From CAVZCC01 sp963773765 (GTDB taxonomy: Bacteria > Actinomycetota > Acidimicrobiia > Acidimicrobiales > Microtrichaceae), in assembly GCA_963773765.1 (NCBI GenBank), contig CAVZCC010000005.1, positions 744,001-808,000 on the forward strand: DNA of 64,000 bases, written 5' to 3'. A model generated the notes under the pieces. That model searched no databases. It was not told the origin of the DNA and was given only the letters and a program-made list of their open reading frames with translations. The position numbers and the translations under genes were made by a program. Shown here in pieces: positions 1 to 8,933 of the stretch. How positions within the stretch are numbered: the first letter of the stretch is position 1; every line of letters begins with the position of its first letter.

Positions 1-2
1 CC

Positions 3-164
3 GACGACAAGAAGCGGGCTCGTCTCAACATCATCTCCCACCTGCTCGAGCGGGTGCCGTACGAACCGTTGGGGCACAAGAAGGTCCACCTGCCCGAGCG
101 GGACGCCGCAGGCGACTACCTCGACCCGGGCATTCCGCTGCGGTACGTCCCGACGGTCTACTGA
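3..164 (+). CDS. ppk2: Polyphosphate kinase 2 family protein, C-terminal end (partial)
   Basis: The gene enters from the left edge, and only the last 53 codons are present before the TGA at 162-164. The start of the visible peptide, DDKKRARLNIISHLLERVPY, matches the conserved C-terminal helix of PPK2 kinases, which transfer phosphate between polyphosphate and nucleotides. The Walker motifs and lid lie outside the window, so the subclass (ADP, GDP or AMP phosphorylating) cannot be judged. A hairpin follows directly after the stop codon. Confidence 0.75.
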   Translation, partial: DDKKRARLNIISHLLERVPYEPLGHKKVHLPERDAAGDYLDPGIPLRYVPTVY

Positions 165-171
165 GGTCATC

Positions 172-190
172 GAGGACGTTCTTCGTCCTC
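172..190 (+). terminator. Hairpin after ppk2
   Basis: A perfect 7-bp stem, GAGGACG/CGTCCTC, encloses the loop TTCTT and starts 7 bases after the ppk2 stop codon. There is no T-run, as is common in very GC-rich genomes, so this is a probable rather than certain terminator. Confidence 0.5.
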
Positions 191-218
191 CAGCTCGCCG
201 GCGATTCCGTCGCCCATG

Positions 219-392
219 TTGCACATTTGTTGCACAGGACGTGGCGGAACGGGACGGACCAGGACGGAACGACCCGGACAGTTGCCGAGTCGGGACCCCA
301 GTATCTGCAAGGGATTCCGGCGCTCAGCGGCACAGGGCGGACCTGCACGGACACAGCGAATCCGGCCTCCGGTGAGCTTCCCAAGCTGAAGA
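219..392. other. Possible relic of a phage/ICE attachment region
   Basis: This lies in the 414-bp stretch between ppk2 and the ABC exporter, where I find no convincing gene. It holds two copies of TTGCACA 11 bases apart (219-225 and 230-236), like arm-type binding sites of tyrosine integrases. At 374-388 is GAGCTTCCCAAGCTG, which resembles the anticodon stem-loop of tRNA-Gly(CCC), a common attachment core. No integrase and no intact tRNA are present. The interpretation is an inference from resemblance. Confidence 0.35.
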
Positions 393-578
393 TCTTCGGA
401 GCCCCGCGAACTCGTGACGTCTCGTACGGCCCGGCAACCTCGGATGTCACGGGAACGAAGGGGACAGCGCCGGCCGATGCCCGACTGTCACACCGATGAG
501 TGAAACTCGTTCGAGACGTCTGCACGGGGCGGACCAACCTATGGGGCGACCGCTCACTCCGAGCACAGGGGACCACCG

Positions 579-1576
579 ATGACCGACCTCGCCATCCATG
601 CCCGCGGGCTCACCAAGCACTACGGCGAGACGGTCGCGCTCGGCGGCATCGACCTGACGGTGCCGGCCGGCACCGTCACGTCGGTGCTGGGCCCCAACGG
701 CGCGGGCAAGACCACTGCGGTGCGGATCCTCACCACCCTCACGGAGCCGGACGGCGGCCAGGCCACCGTGGCCGGATTCGACGTGGCCACCCAGGCCAAG
801 GAGGTCCGGCGCCGCATCGGCCTGGCTGCCCAGGACGCCACGGTCGACCCGCTCCTCACCGGCCGTGAGAACCTCATCATGCTCGGCGAGCTGCACCAGA
901 TGTCACGCCGGGCCGCAGGGACACGGGCCGACGAGCTCCTGGAGGAGTTCTCCCTCTCGGACGCCGGCGGTCGCGTCACCTCCGGCTACTCCGGCGGCAT
1001 GCGCCGGCGCCTGGACCTGGCCGCCACCCTGGTGGCGCGCCCCAGGTCCTGTTCCTGGACGAGCCCACCACGGGCCTGGACCCACGCGCCCGCACGGAGC
1101 TGTGGGCGGTGCTGGACACGCTGGTCGGCCACGGGACCACCATCCTGTTGACCACCCAGTACCTGGACGAGGCGGAGCGCCTCGCGGATGACATCGTCGT
1201 GGTCGACCACGGCCGGATCATCGCCCAGGGCGACGCTCGCGGGCTCAAGCGGGAGGTCGGCGGCGACGCCCTCCAGGTGGTGCTGAGCGGCCGCGACGGC
1301 CTGGAGCGCGCCACCGAGATCCTGACCAGGGCCACCGGCGCACAGCCCGCGGTGGACGAGGACGACCGCACCCTCGTGGCACCCACCCCCAACGGACTGG
1401 ACGCCCTGGTGGAGGTCGGTCGCGCCCTGCAGGAGGCCGGCATCGCGGTGGACGACCTCAGCCTGCGCCAACCCACGCTGGACGAGGTGTTCCTCACCCT
1501 GACCGGCTCACCATCCGACGACGACCGCACCAGCACCACACCGGCCCACCGGGCCCCGGCCGAGGAGCACGCATGA
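579..1576 (+). CDS. DrrA-type ABC transporter ATP-binding protein (one frameshift)
   Basis: This is the ATPase of a daunorubicin-type (DrrA) multidrug or lipid exporter. Walker A GPNGAGKTT is near residue 40, the signature SGYSGGMRRR near 133, and Walker B LFLDEPTTGLDP lies in the second frame. The reading frame breaks at about 1043, in a C-run before AGGTCC; one missing base restores a normal 332-residue protein with the C-terminal DrrA domain. The missing base is probably a sequence error. AGGGGA lies just upstream of the ATG at 579. The stop overlaps the next start as ATGA at 1573-1576, so the two genes are translationally coupled. Confidence 0.88.
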
Positions 1577-2430
1577 CCACCACCCTCACCGCCCCCACCC
1601 TGCACGCCGGAGCAGCAGACGAGCCCCATCCCCCCAGGGGCGTCATGCACGACGTCTGGGTGGTGGCCCGCCGGGGCCTGACCCACATGCGGCGCCAACC
1701 CGAGCAGCTGCTGGACGCCACCATCCAGCCCGTCATGTTCGTCCTGTTGTTCGCCTACGTCTTCGGCGGCGCCATCGACGTGCCCGGCGGGGGCAGCTAC
1801 CGGGAGTTCCTGATGGGCGGGATCTTCGCCCAGACCATCGTCTTCACCGCCTTCGGTGTGGCCCTGGCGCTGGCCAACGACCGCAAGAACCAGGCAGTGG
1901 ACCGCTTCCGTTCCCTGCCCGTCGCCGGGGGCGCGGTCCTGGGCGGCCACGCCCTGGCCAGCCTGCTCAAGGCACTCCTGCCCATCGTGTTGATGTCGCT
2001 GTGCGGGTTGCTCATCGGCTGGCGCATCAACAGCAGCCTGGTGGACGCCGTCGGTGGCTACCTGCTGCTGGTGGCCTTCGCCTTCGCCATGATCTGGGTC
2101 GGCGTGCTCCTGGGCAGCGTGGTGGCCACCCCGGAGGGCGTCAACGGCGTGGCCTTCACGGTGCTGTTCCCGCTCACCTTCATCGCCAGCACGTTCGTGC
2201 CCACCGCCACCATGCCCGGACCGCTCAAGACCTTCGCGGAGTGGAACCCGGTGACGGCGCTGGCGGACGCGCTCCGGATCCTGTTCGGCAACCCCAACAC
2301 GCCGCCGCTGCCCGGGGATCCGTGGCCCATCGTGCACCCGATCGAGTACTCGATCATCAGCATCGTGGTCATCGTGGTGGTGTGCGCGCCACTGGCGGTC
2401 CGCGCCTACCGCCGCTCGATCAGCTCCTGA
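1573..2430 (+). CDS. DrrB-type ABC transporter permease
   Basis: This ABC-2 family integral membrane protein of 285 residues has about six hydrophobic segments after a 40-residue cytoplasmic N-terminus. The segment after ATIQPVMFVLLFAYVFGG is typical of DrrB proteins. It pairs with the ATPase just upstream through a 4-base overlap to form an exporter of drug-like or lipid substrates. The substrate cannot be read from the sequence. Its last 11 bases overlap the convergent metallo-hydrolase gene. Confidence 0.88.
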   Translation: MTTTLTAPTLHAGAADEPHPPRGVMHDVWVVARRGLTHMRRQPEQLLDATIQPVMFVLLFAYVFGGAIDVPGGGSYREFLMGGIFAQTIVFTAFGVALALANDRKNQAVDRFRSLPVAGGAVLGGHALASLLKALLPIVLMSLCGLLIGWRINSSLVDAVGGYLLLVAFAFAMIWVGVLLGSVVATPEGVNGVAFTVLFPLTFIASTFVPTATMPGPLKTFAEWNPVTALADALRILFGNPNTPPLPGDPWPIVHPIEYSIISIVVIVVVCAPLAVRAYRRSISS

Positions 2431-3268
2431 GGCCCGGGCCGGCCGGGCCCGCCAGGAGCCGGCCCGGCCCGTCAGGGCCGGCGACGCCCATGTCCGCGGT
2501 GAACGCCGGCCACACGTCGGGATCGTGGCCGGGGATGACCCGGTAGCCCTTCTGGGCCGCGATCGACTTCAGCCGTCGGATGGACTCCACCGCGGCGTCC
2601 TCGTCACCCGTGGCGAGCGAGCCCGGGGCCGCCTCCCGGTCCAGGTTCTCCTGCAGGTCCGCGGCATCGAAGGCGAACACGAAGCCCGTGCCGTCGGCCA
2701 GGTCCACCACGAAGCTCTGGTGCCCGGGCGTGTGGCCGGCGGTGAGCACGGCGGTGACGCCGGGGGCGACCTCCACGTCACCGTCGGCCAGGCGCCAGTC
2801 GATGCGGTGGTCGTCGAAGTCCACCCGCAGCATGGCCTGTCCCTCCGGCGCCGGGTGGGCCAGCGCCGCGGTGAGCTCGGTGCGCTGGCAGTGCACCGGG
2901 GCCTGCTCCGCGAACCACCGGAGGCCACCGGCGTGGTCGTAGTGCAGGTGGCTGAGCGCCACCAGGGCCACGTCGCGGGGATCCACCCCGACGTACTCGA
3001 ACGCCCGCTCCATGGTGTCGCCGGCGTCGCCGACCAACTCGTCGTCGATGCCCTCGTACGCCAGGCGCCGGCGGAGCAGGTCGTCCAACAGCACCGGGGT
3101 GTTGAACCCGGTGTCCAGCAGGAGCCATCCGCCGTCCAGTTCCAGCAGGACGCCGGGCACCGGCTCCCGCAGGCGGACATCGGAGGCGCCCATCACGGAG
3201 TAGCGCTTGGAGATGTGCTCCCACCCGAAGGTGAGGGGCACCACCCGTCGCACGCCGCTCGTGGCCAT
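2420..3268 (-). CDS. MBL-fold hydrolase, N-acyl-homoserine-lactonase-like
   Basis: The 282-residue metallo-beta-lactamase fold protein carries the zinc motif SHLHYDHAGG near residue 106, a later TAGHTPGHQS and a C-terminal PGHD. This arrangement is that of the AiiA/AttM-like branch of hydrolases, whose members open lactones or hydrolyse esters. The substrate is not determined. It is transcribed towards the ABC exporter and overlaps its stop by 11 bases. No clear ribosome site precedes the chosen ATG at 3268. Confidence 0.8.
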   Translation of the reverse strand: MATSGVRRVVPLTFGWEHISKRYSVMGASDVRLREPVPGVLLELDGGWLLLDTGFNTPVLLDDLLRRRLAYEGIDDELVGDAGDTMERAFEYVGVDPRDVALVALSHLHYDHAGGLRWFAEQAPVHCQRTELTAALAHPAPEGQAMLRVDFDDHRIDWRLADGDVEVAPGVTAVLTAGHTPGHQSFVVDLADGTGFVFAFDAADLQENLDREAAPGSLATGDEDAAVESIRRLKSIAAQKGYRVIPGHDPDVWPAFTADMGVAGPDGPGRLLAGPAGPGLRS

Positions 3269-3290
3269 GCCCGCACCGTAGGCCGCCCGG

Positions 3291-3334
3291 ACGCGCCGGA
3301 GGCCGGCACCCGTGGGTGCCGGCCTCCGGGTGCG
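3291..3334 (-). terminator. Strong hairpin terminator after the DUF1269 gene
   Basis: A perfect 15-bp stem, CCGGAGGCCGGCACC at 3296-3310 and its complement at 3315-3329, closes a CGTG loop. It is extended by GACGC/GCGTC. The hairpin begins about 10 bases past the DUF1269 stop codon on the minus strand and precedes the next minus-strand gene, fitting a factor-independent or pausing terminator without a U-run. Confidence 0.6.
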
Positions 3335-3343
3335 TCGCGTGGT

Positions 3344-3832
3344 TCAGGCCGCGCCGTGCAGGTGCGCCTGGATCTCCGCCTCGTCCTCGTCGGACAACGA
3401 GGTCTTGATCACGTTGCCGCCGAACTTGGACAGGCCGTCGAGGGCCTTGTCGGTGGTCATCTGCTCCACGATCATGAACAGCGCGGAGGTGCCGGGCTGC
3501 AGCGCCGAGCGGACCTGGTCCTGGAAGTCCTTGCTGATCGAGTCCTTGGCCAGCTTGCCGCCCAGCGCACCGAACGCCGCGCCCAGGGCCAGGCCGAAGA
3601 CCGGTACGAAGAACAGGATGCCGAACAGGAGGCCCCAGAACATGCCCCAGGTGGCACCGGCGCCGACCTCGTGCTGGTTGGTCACGGTGCGGAACTTGCC
3701 GTCCTCGCTGCGGATGATGGCGGCCACCGCGTCGGGCTGGATGACCAGGTCGGCGGCGAGGTGGCCGACCTCGTCCATGGCGGACAGCGCGGTCGTGGTG
3801 TCGTCGTAACCGATGGCGATCAGGTCGGGCAT
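3344..3832 (-). CDS. DUF1269 domain membrane protein
   Basis: The 162-residue protein begins with a ferredoxin-like segment, MPDLIAIGYDDTTTA, and has a central glycine-rich hydrophobic hairpin, WGMFWGLLFGILFFVPVFGL. Both are typical of DUF1269 proteins. The family is widespread in actinobacteria, often near envelope or stress genes; its biochemical role is unknown. An AGGGGGA ribosome site sits 5 bases before the ATG. It appears monocistronic, closed by the hairpin at 3291-3334. Confidence 0.85.
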   Translation of the reverse strand: MPDLIAIGYDDTTTALSAMDEVGHLAADLVIQPDAVAAIIRSEDGKFRTVTNQHEVGAGATWGMFWGLLFGILFFVPVFGLALGAAFGALGGKLAKDSISKDFQDQVRSALQPGTSALFMIVEQMTTDKALDGLSKFGGNVIKTSLSDEDEAEIQAHLHGAA

Positions 3833-3922
3833 GTCTTCCCCCTGGGGAATCGTGGGACTGGTACACGACGAGGGTAGCGACGGCGCCCGCCGTTTCGTGG
3901 CCGCGTCCGGTGAACTTCTGGT

Positions 3923-4816
3923 TCAGGCCGCGCCCGGCAGGCAGTGGACGTGGGCCACCACCATCACCCGTGGACCACCCGCCGGCTCCGGATCCCCGGC
4001 ATCGGCCACCTCCACCCGCACCAACGCGCCGCAACGGTCCGAACGGACCACCCGCGACGTCGTGACCAACGGGCCGACACGCCCCTGGGTCAGGTAGTGG
4101 ACCACCGCGTCCGCCACCACTGCGCCGTCTCCCAGCAGCGACCGGCACGCCGCTCGGGCGGCCTCGACCGCCACCGACGCGACCACACCCCCGTTGACGG
4201 CGCCGAAGGAGTTGCGGATGTAGTCGGTGACGTCCACCCGGACCGCCCCGGACGGGGCGTCCTGCACCACCACGCCCACCTCGTCCGCGAACGGCCGGGT
4301 CAGCCCGGAGGCCTCCGTGGCGAAGGAGGTCCGCTCGCCGTAGCGGACCTCGAACGTGGACAGGTCGATCGTGGTGTCCCGGCGGGGCAGCCGGACGAAG
4401 GTGAGCATCGCCTCACCGAAGGGTGCATCGTCGGCACCCGCACCGCGCAGACCCACGTCGACCACGACCGTGGTGCGCCCGGCCCGGACCACGGAGGCGT
4501 CGGCCACCACCTCGCCCGTGCCCGGTGGGTGGGCCAGGTGCAGCGACAGCTGCGCGGTGGCCATCCAGTCCGGCGCCAGCACACGGCCCACCAGGCTGCC
4601 GGCCAACACGTCGATGGCCGTCATCAGCGGCCCGGCGGACAGCGCGCCCCCGGCACGGACCTCCGGCGTGACGGTCAGGTGGGCCCGGGAGCGGGACCCG
4701 TCGACCGCCTCCAGGGAGAAGGGCAGGTCACGGAGCACGTGGTGCTCCGGCGGGTAGGACGGCGGAGGTGCGTCCGCCGGGGTCGCATCCGGCCCGTTCA
4801 CGCCCGGACCGGTCAC
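3923..4816 (-). CDS. Double-hotdog acyl-CoA thioesterase family protein
   Basis: About 297 residues contain two hotdog-like halves. The first (about 40-160) runs through VRAGGALSAGPLMTAIDVLAG; the second (about 185-295) has NSFGAVNGGVVASVAVEAA followed by a VVHYLTQGRVG strand. This is the PaaI/thioesterase superfamily layout, whose members hydrolyse acyl-CoA. I chose the GTG at 4816 because it overlaps the asparaginase stop as GTGA, indicating translational coupling. The open frame continues upstream, but only as antisense of asparaginase. Confidence 0.75.
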   Translation of the reverse strand: MTGPGVNGPDATPADAPPPSYPPEHHVLRDLPFSLEAVDGSRSRAHLTVTPEVRAGGALSAGPLMTAIDVLAGSLVGRVLAPDWMATAQLSLHLAHPPGTGEVVADASVVRAGRTTVVVDVGLRGAGADDAPFGEAMLTFVRLPRRDTTIDLSTFEVRYGERTSFATEASGLTRPFADEVGVVVQDAPSGAVRVDVTDYIRNSFGAVNGGVVASVAVEAARAACRSLLGDGAVVADAVVHYLTQGRVGPLVTTSRVVRSDRCGALVRVEVADAGDPEPAGGPRVMVVAHVHCLPGAA

Positions 4817-5799
4817 GCCCGGATCTCCAGGGCCTGGAACCAGCGCCGGACGGCGGCCGGATCGGGGTCCGACCCCAGCGCCACCGCCAGTGCCAGGCGG
4901 GCCTTGCCCGCCGTCAGGCCCCAGGAGGGCAGCACCCCGAGTGCGGTGAGCGACGCGAACCCACCCGAGCCGCCGTACACGGGGGTGACCTCGCCCTGGA
5001 CGCAGCGCGTGGTGCCCACCACGGGGATGCCGGTGGCGATGGCCCGCTCGATCCCGTCGGCCAGGGCGCCGTTCACGTTGCCCGCACCACCGCCCTCCAG
5101 GACGATGCCGTCCACGCCGCGTTCCAGGTGCCAGTCGATGGTGTCGGGGTCCACGTCCCAGTGCGACACCACGATCGGGATCCGGGAGCGCACCTCGCCG
5201 GTGGCCGACCGTGGTGGAGGTGGCGGCGACGGCGCCACGAAGCGCACCCCCCGCTCCGACACCTCGCCCACGGGTCCCCGGCCCGGGGACGCGAACGTCG
5301 CCAGTCCGGTGGCGTGGGTCTTGACCACCCAGCGGGCGTGGTGCAGCTCGCCGTTGGCGGCCACGAGCACGCCGCGGTCCCCGGAGGTGGGATCCGCCGC
5401 CACCGCGAGCGTGTCGGCCAGGTTCCGGGGGCCGTCCCCTCCGAACTCCGAGGCATGGCGCATGGCGCAGGTCAGCACGATCGGACCCCGCCCGGTGGCG
5501 TCGCGGGCCAGGAGCTCGCACAGCCACGCCGTCTCCTCCAACACGTCGGTGCCGTGGGTGATGACCACCCCGGACGCACCGCCCTCCAGGGCACGGCGTG
5601 CCTCGGCGGCCACCGACGCGGCCAGCTCCGTCGTCAGGTTCCAGCTGCCCGGCACGGACAGGTCCACCAGGTCCACGGGACCGGTGGGCCCGCCGGCCAG
5701 GGCCAGCAGGTCCGCGGCGGACAACGTGGTCGTGACCGGCCCGTCCGGGGACCGGGTGGAGGCGATCGTGCCGCCGGTGGCGATGAGCGTGACCGACAT
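4813..5799 (-). CDS. L-asparaginase family protein (type I/II fold)
   Basis: The 328-residue protein has both catalytic threonine motifs of the asparaginase/glutaminase family: ATGGTIAS near residue 7 and VVITHGTDVLEETAW near 83, with a lysine in the VVKTH segment. It would hydrolyse L-asparagine to aspartate and ammonia; no signal peptide suggests a cytoplasmic enzyme. A proline run, PSPPPPPR, forms a linker before the C-terminal domain. The ATG at 5799 was chosen; a GTG lies three codons earlier. The downstream thioesterase overlaps by 4 bases. Confidence 0.85.
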   Translation of the reverse strand: MSVTLIATGGTIASTRSPDGPVTTTLSAADLLALAGGPTGPVDLVDLSVPGSWNLTTELAASVAAEARRALEGGASGVVITHGTDVLEETAWLCELLARDATGRGPIVLTCAMRHASEFGGDGPRNLADTLAVAADPTSGDRGVLVAANGELHHARWVVKTHATGLATFASPGRGPVGEVSERGVRFVAPSPPPPPRSATGEVRSRIPIVVSHWDVDPDTIDWHLERGVDGIVLEGGGAGNVNGALADGIERAIATGIPVVGTTRCVQGEVTPVYGGSGGFASLTALGVLPSWGLTAGKARLALAVALGSDPDPAAVRRWFQALEIRA

Positions 5800-5856
5800 G
5801 GTCACGGATCGTAGGCCCGGTAACCTCCCGACCGGAGCTGACCACCAGGGGGGCAC

Positions 5857-6336
5857 ATGGCACGGGTCGACCTGCCCGACGGCGACGACGACGAACTGAT
5901 CCGGCTCTACGGGCTCAGTCCCGCCATGGGAGCAGCCGCCGGCAACTTCAGCGCCGCGGTCTACGGCGACTCGTCCCTGCCCACCCGCGTGCGCGAGGTG
6001 GCCCGCATCCGCATCGCCTCGGTGAACCAGTGCCCGGTCTGCCTGGACACCCGCACCACCTCGGACCCCAACGGGCTGACCGAGGACGAGTACCTGGGGG
6101 TCGACGACTGGCGGAACCTGTCCAGCCTCTCCCCGCAGGAGGCGGTCGCGGCCGAGTTCGCCGAGCGCTTCGCCACCGACCACCTCAACCTGGACGACGA
6201 CTTCTGGTCCCGGGCCCGGTCGGTGTTCACCGACGCCGAGCTGTTCGAGTTGGGCGTGTGCTGCGCCAGCTGGTTGGGGCTGGGACGGGTCACCCAGGTC
6301 TTCGACGCCGGGGTCAGCTGCCGGATCGAGTTCTGA
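5857..6336 (+). CDS. Carboxymuconolactone decarboxylase / AhpD-like protein
   Basis: The 159-residue all-helical CMD family protein has the redox-type motif NQCPVCLDTRT near residue 55, a CxxC followed by a conserved region, as in AhpD-like peroxidase partners. The family includes alkylhydroperoxidase-type and decarboxylase-type enzymes, and the cysteine pair favours the former. A run of GGGGGG lies 4 bases before the ATG. It is divergent from the asparaginase gene. Confidence 0.8.
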   Translation: MARVDLPDGDDDELIRLYGLSPAMGAAAGNFSAAVYGDSSLPTRVREVARIRIASVNQCPVCLDTRTTSDPNGLTEDEYLGVDDWRNLSSLSPQEAVAAEFAERFATDHLNLDDDFWSRARSVFTDAELFELGVCCASWLGLGRVTQVFDAGVSCRIEF

Positions 6337-6416
6337 TCCGCAACACGGCCGGGCGCCGTCCTGAGAGCCGGCTCCGTTCGGGGCCCGTCCGGGGTCGGGT
6401 CTGCGCCACCCGTCGG

Positions 6417-6432
6417 TAGCCTCGGCCGGGTG
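6417..6432 (+). promoter_or_regulatory. Probable leaderless promoter (-10 TAGCCT)
   Basis: TAGCCT at 6417-6422 is followed 7 bases later by the GTG start at 6430, with no ribosome site between. This is the distance expected for a -10 element whose transcript starts at the start codon. The same layout recurs at 17366 and on both sides of 21321-21394. Confidence 0.45.
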
Positions 6433-8190
6433 ACCCGCACGCCGTTCGCCCTCGTCGTTGCCGCGTGCGCAGTGATCGCCCTCTCGTGTTCCCAGGGCGG
6501 CACGCCGGTGGCCCAGAAGGAGTCGGCGCAGCGGCCGTCCGCCGGTGAGCCCACCACCACCATCGCGGGCGACCCGGCCCGCGAGCTCGACTGGCGCCGC
6601 TGCAAGGGCGAGATCACCGCGCTGGCCGGCCTGCAGTGCGCGTCGCTCGACGTGCCACGGGACCCGGCCGACCCGACCGGGCCGACCGTGGAGCTGGCCC
6701 TGGCCCGCCAGCCCGCCACCGGCCCGGAGTCGGACCGGATCGGATCGCTGGTCATGAACCCCGGTGGTCCGGGCGGCTCCGGCCTGGAGTTCCTGGCCAA
6801 CGCCTCGGCCGCCTTCCCGGACAGCCTGACCGAGCGGTTCGACCTGGTGTCCTGGGATCCCAGGGGCGTGGGTGAGAGCGACCCCGTCCGTTGCCTCGAC
6901 GACGACGTCAAGGACGAGCAGCTGACCGGTGACCTGAGCCCGGACACCCCGGAGGAGCGCCAGCGGGCCGAGGCGGACCAGCAGGCGCTGCTCCAGGCCT
7001 GCACGGACCGCAACGGCGAACTGATCACCCACATGAGCACGGCGGACGTGGCCGCCGACCTGGACCGGATCCGGGAGGCCGTCGGGGACGAGGAGCTCAC
7101 CTACCTCGGCTACTCCTACGGCACCGCCATCGGGGCCACCTACGCCACCGAGTTCCCGGAGCGGGTCCGGGCCATGGTCCTGGACGGGTCGGTGAGCCCG
7201 TCGGCCACCCCCCAGCAGGAGTCGCTGGTGCAGGCCACGGGCTTCGAGCGGACCCTGGCCAACTTCGTGACCGCCTGCAACGCCGAGCCCACCTGCGCCC
7301 TGGCCCCGGACGCGGCCGGTGCCATCGCCGCCGCGCGCACCTCGCTCGAGACCGATCCCGTGACGGTCAGGGACGACTCTGGGACCCGTACCCTGGGCCC
7401 GGACCTGTTCGACTTCGGCCTGGCCACCGCGCTGTACGACTCCTCCACGTGGGGGCCGACCGCCCAGGCCGTCAAGGACCTGCGCGACGGCGGCGCCGAG
7501 ACGATGCTGGCCCTCGTCGACCGCCAGACGGGCCGACAGCAGGACGGCTCCTACGACAACTCCAGCGACGCCCAGGTCATGGTCAACTGCGCCGACTCGC
7601 CGGAACGGCTGACCGAGGAGCAGGCGGCCGCGGCCGAGGCGGAGATCATCGCCGCCGCCCCCACCTTCGGCCCCCTGCTGGGGACCGGTGTGAACAGCTG
7701 CGCCGACTGGCCCGCCGCCGCCAACCCCGTCCCCGTCCCCACCGGCGCCGGCGCCCCACCCATCCTGGTGGTGGGCACCGTCGGGGATCCGGCCACCCCC
7801 TACGAGTGGGCCCAGCAGATGGCCGATGCCCTGGAATCGGGCACGTTGCTCACCTACGAGGGCGACGGCCACACCGCCTTCCTCCGGGGCGGGCCGTGCA
7901 TCGAGGACGCCGTGGTCGACTACCTCGTCGACCTGACCGTCCCGCCCGAGGGCACCCGGTGCCCGGCCCAGGAGTCGTCGGAGGACTTCGGGGGCGTGCG
8001 GGACATGCTCGTGCAGGAGCTGGAGGACAGCGGCCTCCCGGCCGACGTGTCGGCCTGCATCGTGGACGGGATGATCGACGAGGTGGGCGAGACCCGCTTC
8101 AACCAGCTGGTGTTGGAGAACAACCAGGAGGAGATCACCAAGCTGGCCACGGCCCAGACCCTGAAGTGCGCCGCCGGCAGCGGCGACTGA
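6430..8190 (+). CDS. Secreted S33 family peptidase / TAP-like lipoprotein
   Basis: The 586-residue alpha/beta hydrolase resembles tripeptidyl aminopeptidases (peptidase S33). A signal peptide ends in the lipobox ALSC at about residue 20. The oxyanion segment NPGGPGGSG is followed by the nucleophile elbow GYSYG, and the TAP-like C-terminal domain holds Asp in GDPATPYEW and His in EGDGHTAFL. About 75 residues follow the usual TAP end and contain two further cysteines; this extension is uncommon. It probably cleaves short peptides outside the membrane. Confidence 0.83.
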   Translation: MTRTPFALVVAACAVIALSCSQGGTPVAQKESAQRPSAGEPTTTIAGDPARELDWRRCKGEITALAGLQCASLDVPRDPADPTGPTVELALARQPATGPESDRIGSLVMNPGGPGGSGLEFLANASAAFPDSLTERFDLVSWDPRGVGESDPVRCLDDDVKDEQLTGDLSPDTPEERQRAEADQQALLQACTDRNGELITHMSTADVAADLDRIREAVGDEELTYLGYSYGTAIGATYATEFPERVRAMVLDGSVSPSATPQQESLVQATGFERTLANFVTACNAEPTCALAPDAAGAIAAARTSLETDPVTVRDDSGTRTLGPDLFDFGLATALYDSSTWGPTAQAVKDLRDGGAETMLALVDRQTGRQQDGSYDNSSDAQVMVNCADSPERLTEEQAAAAEAEIIAAAPTFGPLLGTGVNSCADWPAAANPVPVPTGAGAPPILVVGTVGDPATPYEWAQQMADALESGTLLTYEGDGHTAFLRGGPCIEDAVVDYLVDLTVPPEGTRCPAQESSEDFGGVRDMLVQELEDSGLPADVSACIVDGMIDEVGETRFNQLVLENNQEEITKLATAQTLKCAAGSGD

Positions 8191-8228
8191 CGACCTCCCC
8201 GCGCCGCACCGGGAGCCCCGCGGGCGGG

Positions 8229-8933
8229 TCAGCCCAGGTAGCTGGCCAGGAGCCGGTCCCAGTCCCGGCGCAGTTCCTCGGCCGAGCCACTGGCCACGAC
8301 GTCGCCGTGGTTGAGCACCACCGCCCGGTCGGCCACCTGCAGCGCCATCGGGGCGTGCTGCTCCACCAGGAGCACACCACAGCCCGACTCACCAGCGATG
8401 CGGCGCACGATCGGCAGCAGTGACTCCACCACGATCGGGGCCAGGCCCAGGCTCATCTCGTCCACCATGAGGAGCCTCGGCTCCCGCAGCAGCGCCTGGG
8501 CCAGGGCCACCATCTGCTGTTCGCCCCCGGACAGCAGCCCCACCCGGCGGCCCAGCAGCGGCTCCAGCTGGGGGAACCAACCCAGGACCCGGGACCGGAC
8601 CTGCGCCGTGCCCCTCCGGCCGCCCCCGAGGTCCAGGTGGTCGGCCACCGTGAGGCCCGGGAACAGGCCCCGGTCGTCCGGGACGTGGGCCATGCCCTCG
8701 CGGGCCAACCGGTAGGGCTTGCGCCCGGACACCGGGGCGCCGCAGAACGTCACCGTCCCCGCCAGCGCCGGGACCAACCCCGACACCGTCAGCAGCGTGG
8801 TGGTCTTGCCCGCCCCGTTGGGACCGAGGAGGGCCACCACCTCGCCCTCGCCCACGACCAGGTCCAGGTCGCGCACCACCGGCACGCGGTCGTACCCGGC
8901 GGACAGCCCGACGATCTCCAGGACGGGACTCAC
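8229..8933 (-). CDS. livF: Branched-chain amino acid-type ABC transporter ATPase LivF
   Basis: The 234-residue ATPase has Walker A GPNGAGKTTTLLTVSG, signature LSGGEQQMVALAQAL, Walker B LLMVDEMSLGLAP and switch His in LLVEQH. The DEMSLGLAP form of Walker B is typical of LivF. It overlaps the upstream livG by 4 bases. No permease is adjacent; the only Liv-type binding protein and permease in the window lie about 14 kb away at 23.2-26.6 kb and may be its partners. Confidence 0.87.
   Translation of the reverse strand: MSPVLEIVGLSAGYDRVPVVRDLDLVVGEGEVVALLGPNGAGKTTTLLTVSGLVPALAGTVTFCGAPVSGRKPYRLAREGMAHVPDDRGLFPGLTVADHLDLGGGRRGTAQVRSRVLGWFPQLEPLLGRRVGLLSGGEQQMVALAQALLREPRLLMVDEMSLGLAPIVVESLLPIVRRIAGESGCGVLLVEQHAPMALQVADRAVVLNHGDVVASGSAEELRRDWDRLLASYLG

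Noticed and set aside
374..392. tRNA-Gly(CCC) gene
   Set aside because: Only an anticodon-arm-like segment is present. Acceptor, D and T arms cannot be found around it.
227..499. Plus-strand frame of 90 codons after ppk2
   Set aside because: Its composition is unlike coding DNA here, there is no ribosome site, and it overlaps the attachment-like elements. I see no domain.
4813..7872. 1019-codon extension of the asparaginase frame
   Set aside because: The part beyond 5799 is antisense to the CMD and peptidase genes. The asparaginase family N-terminus begins at 5799.
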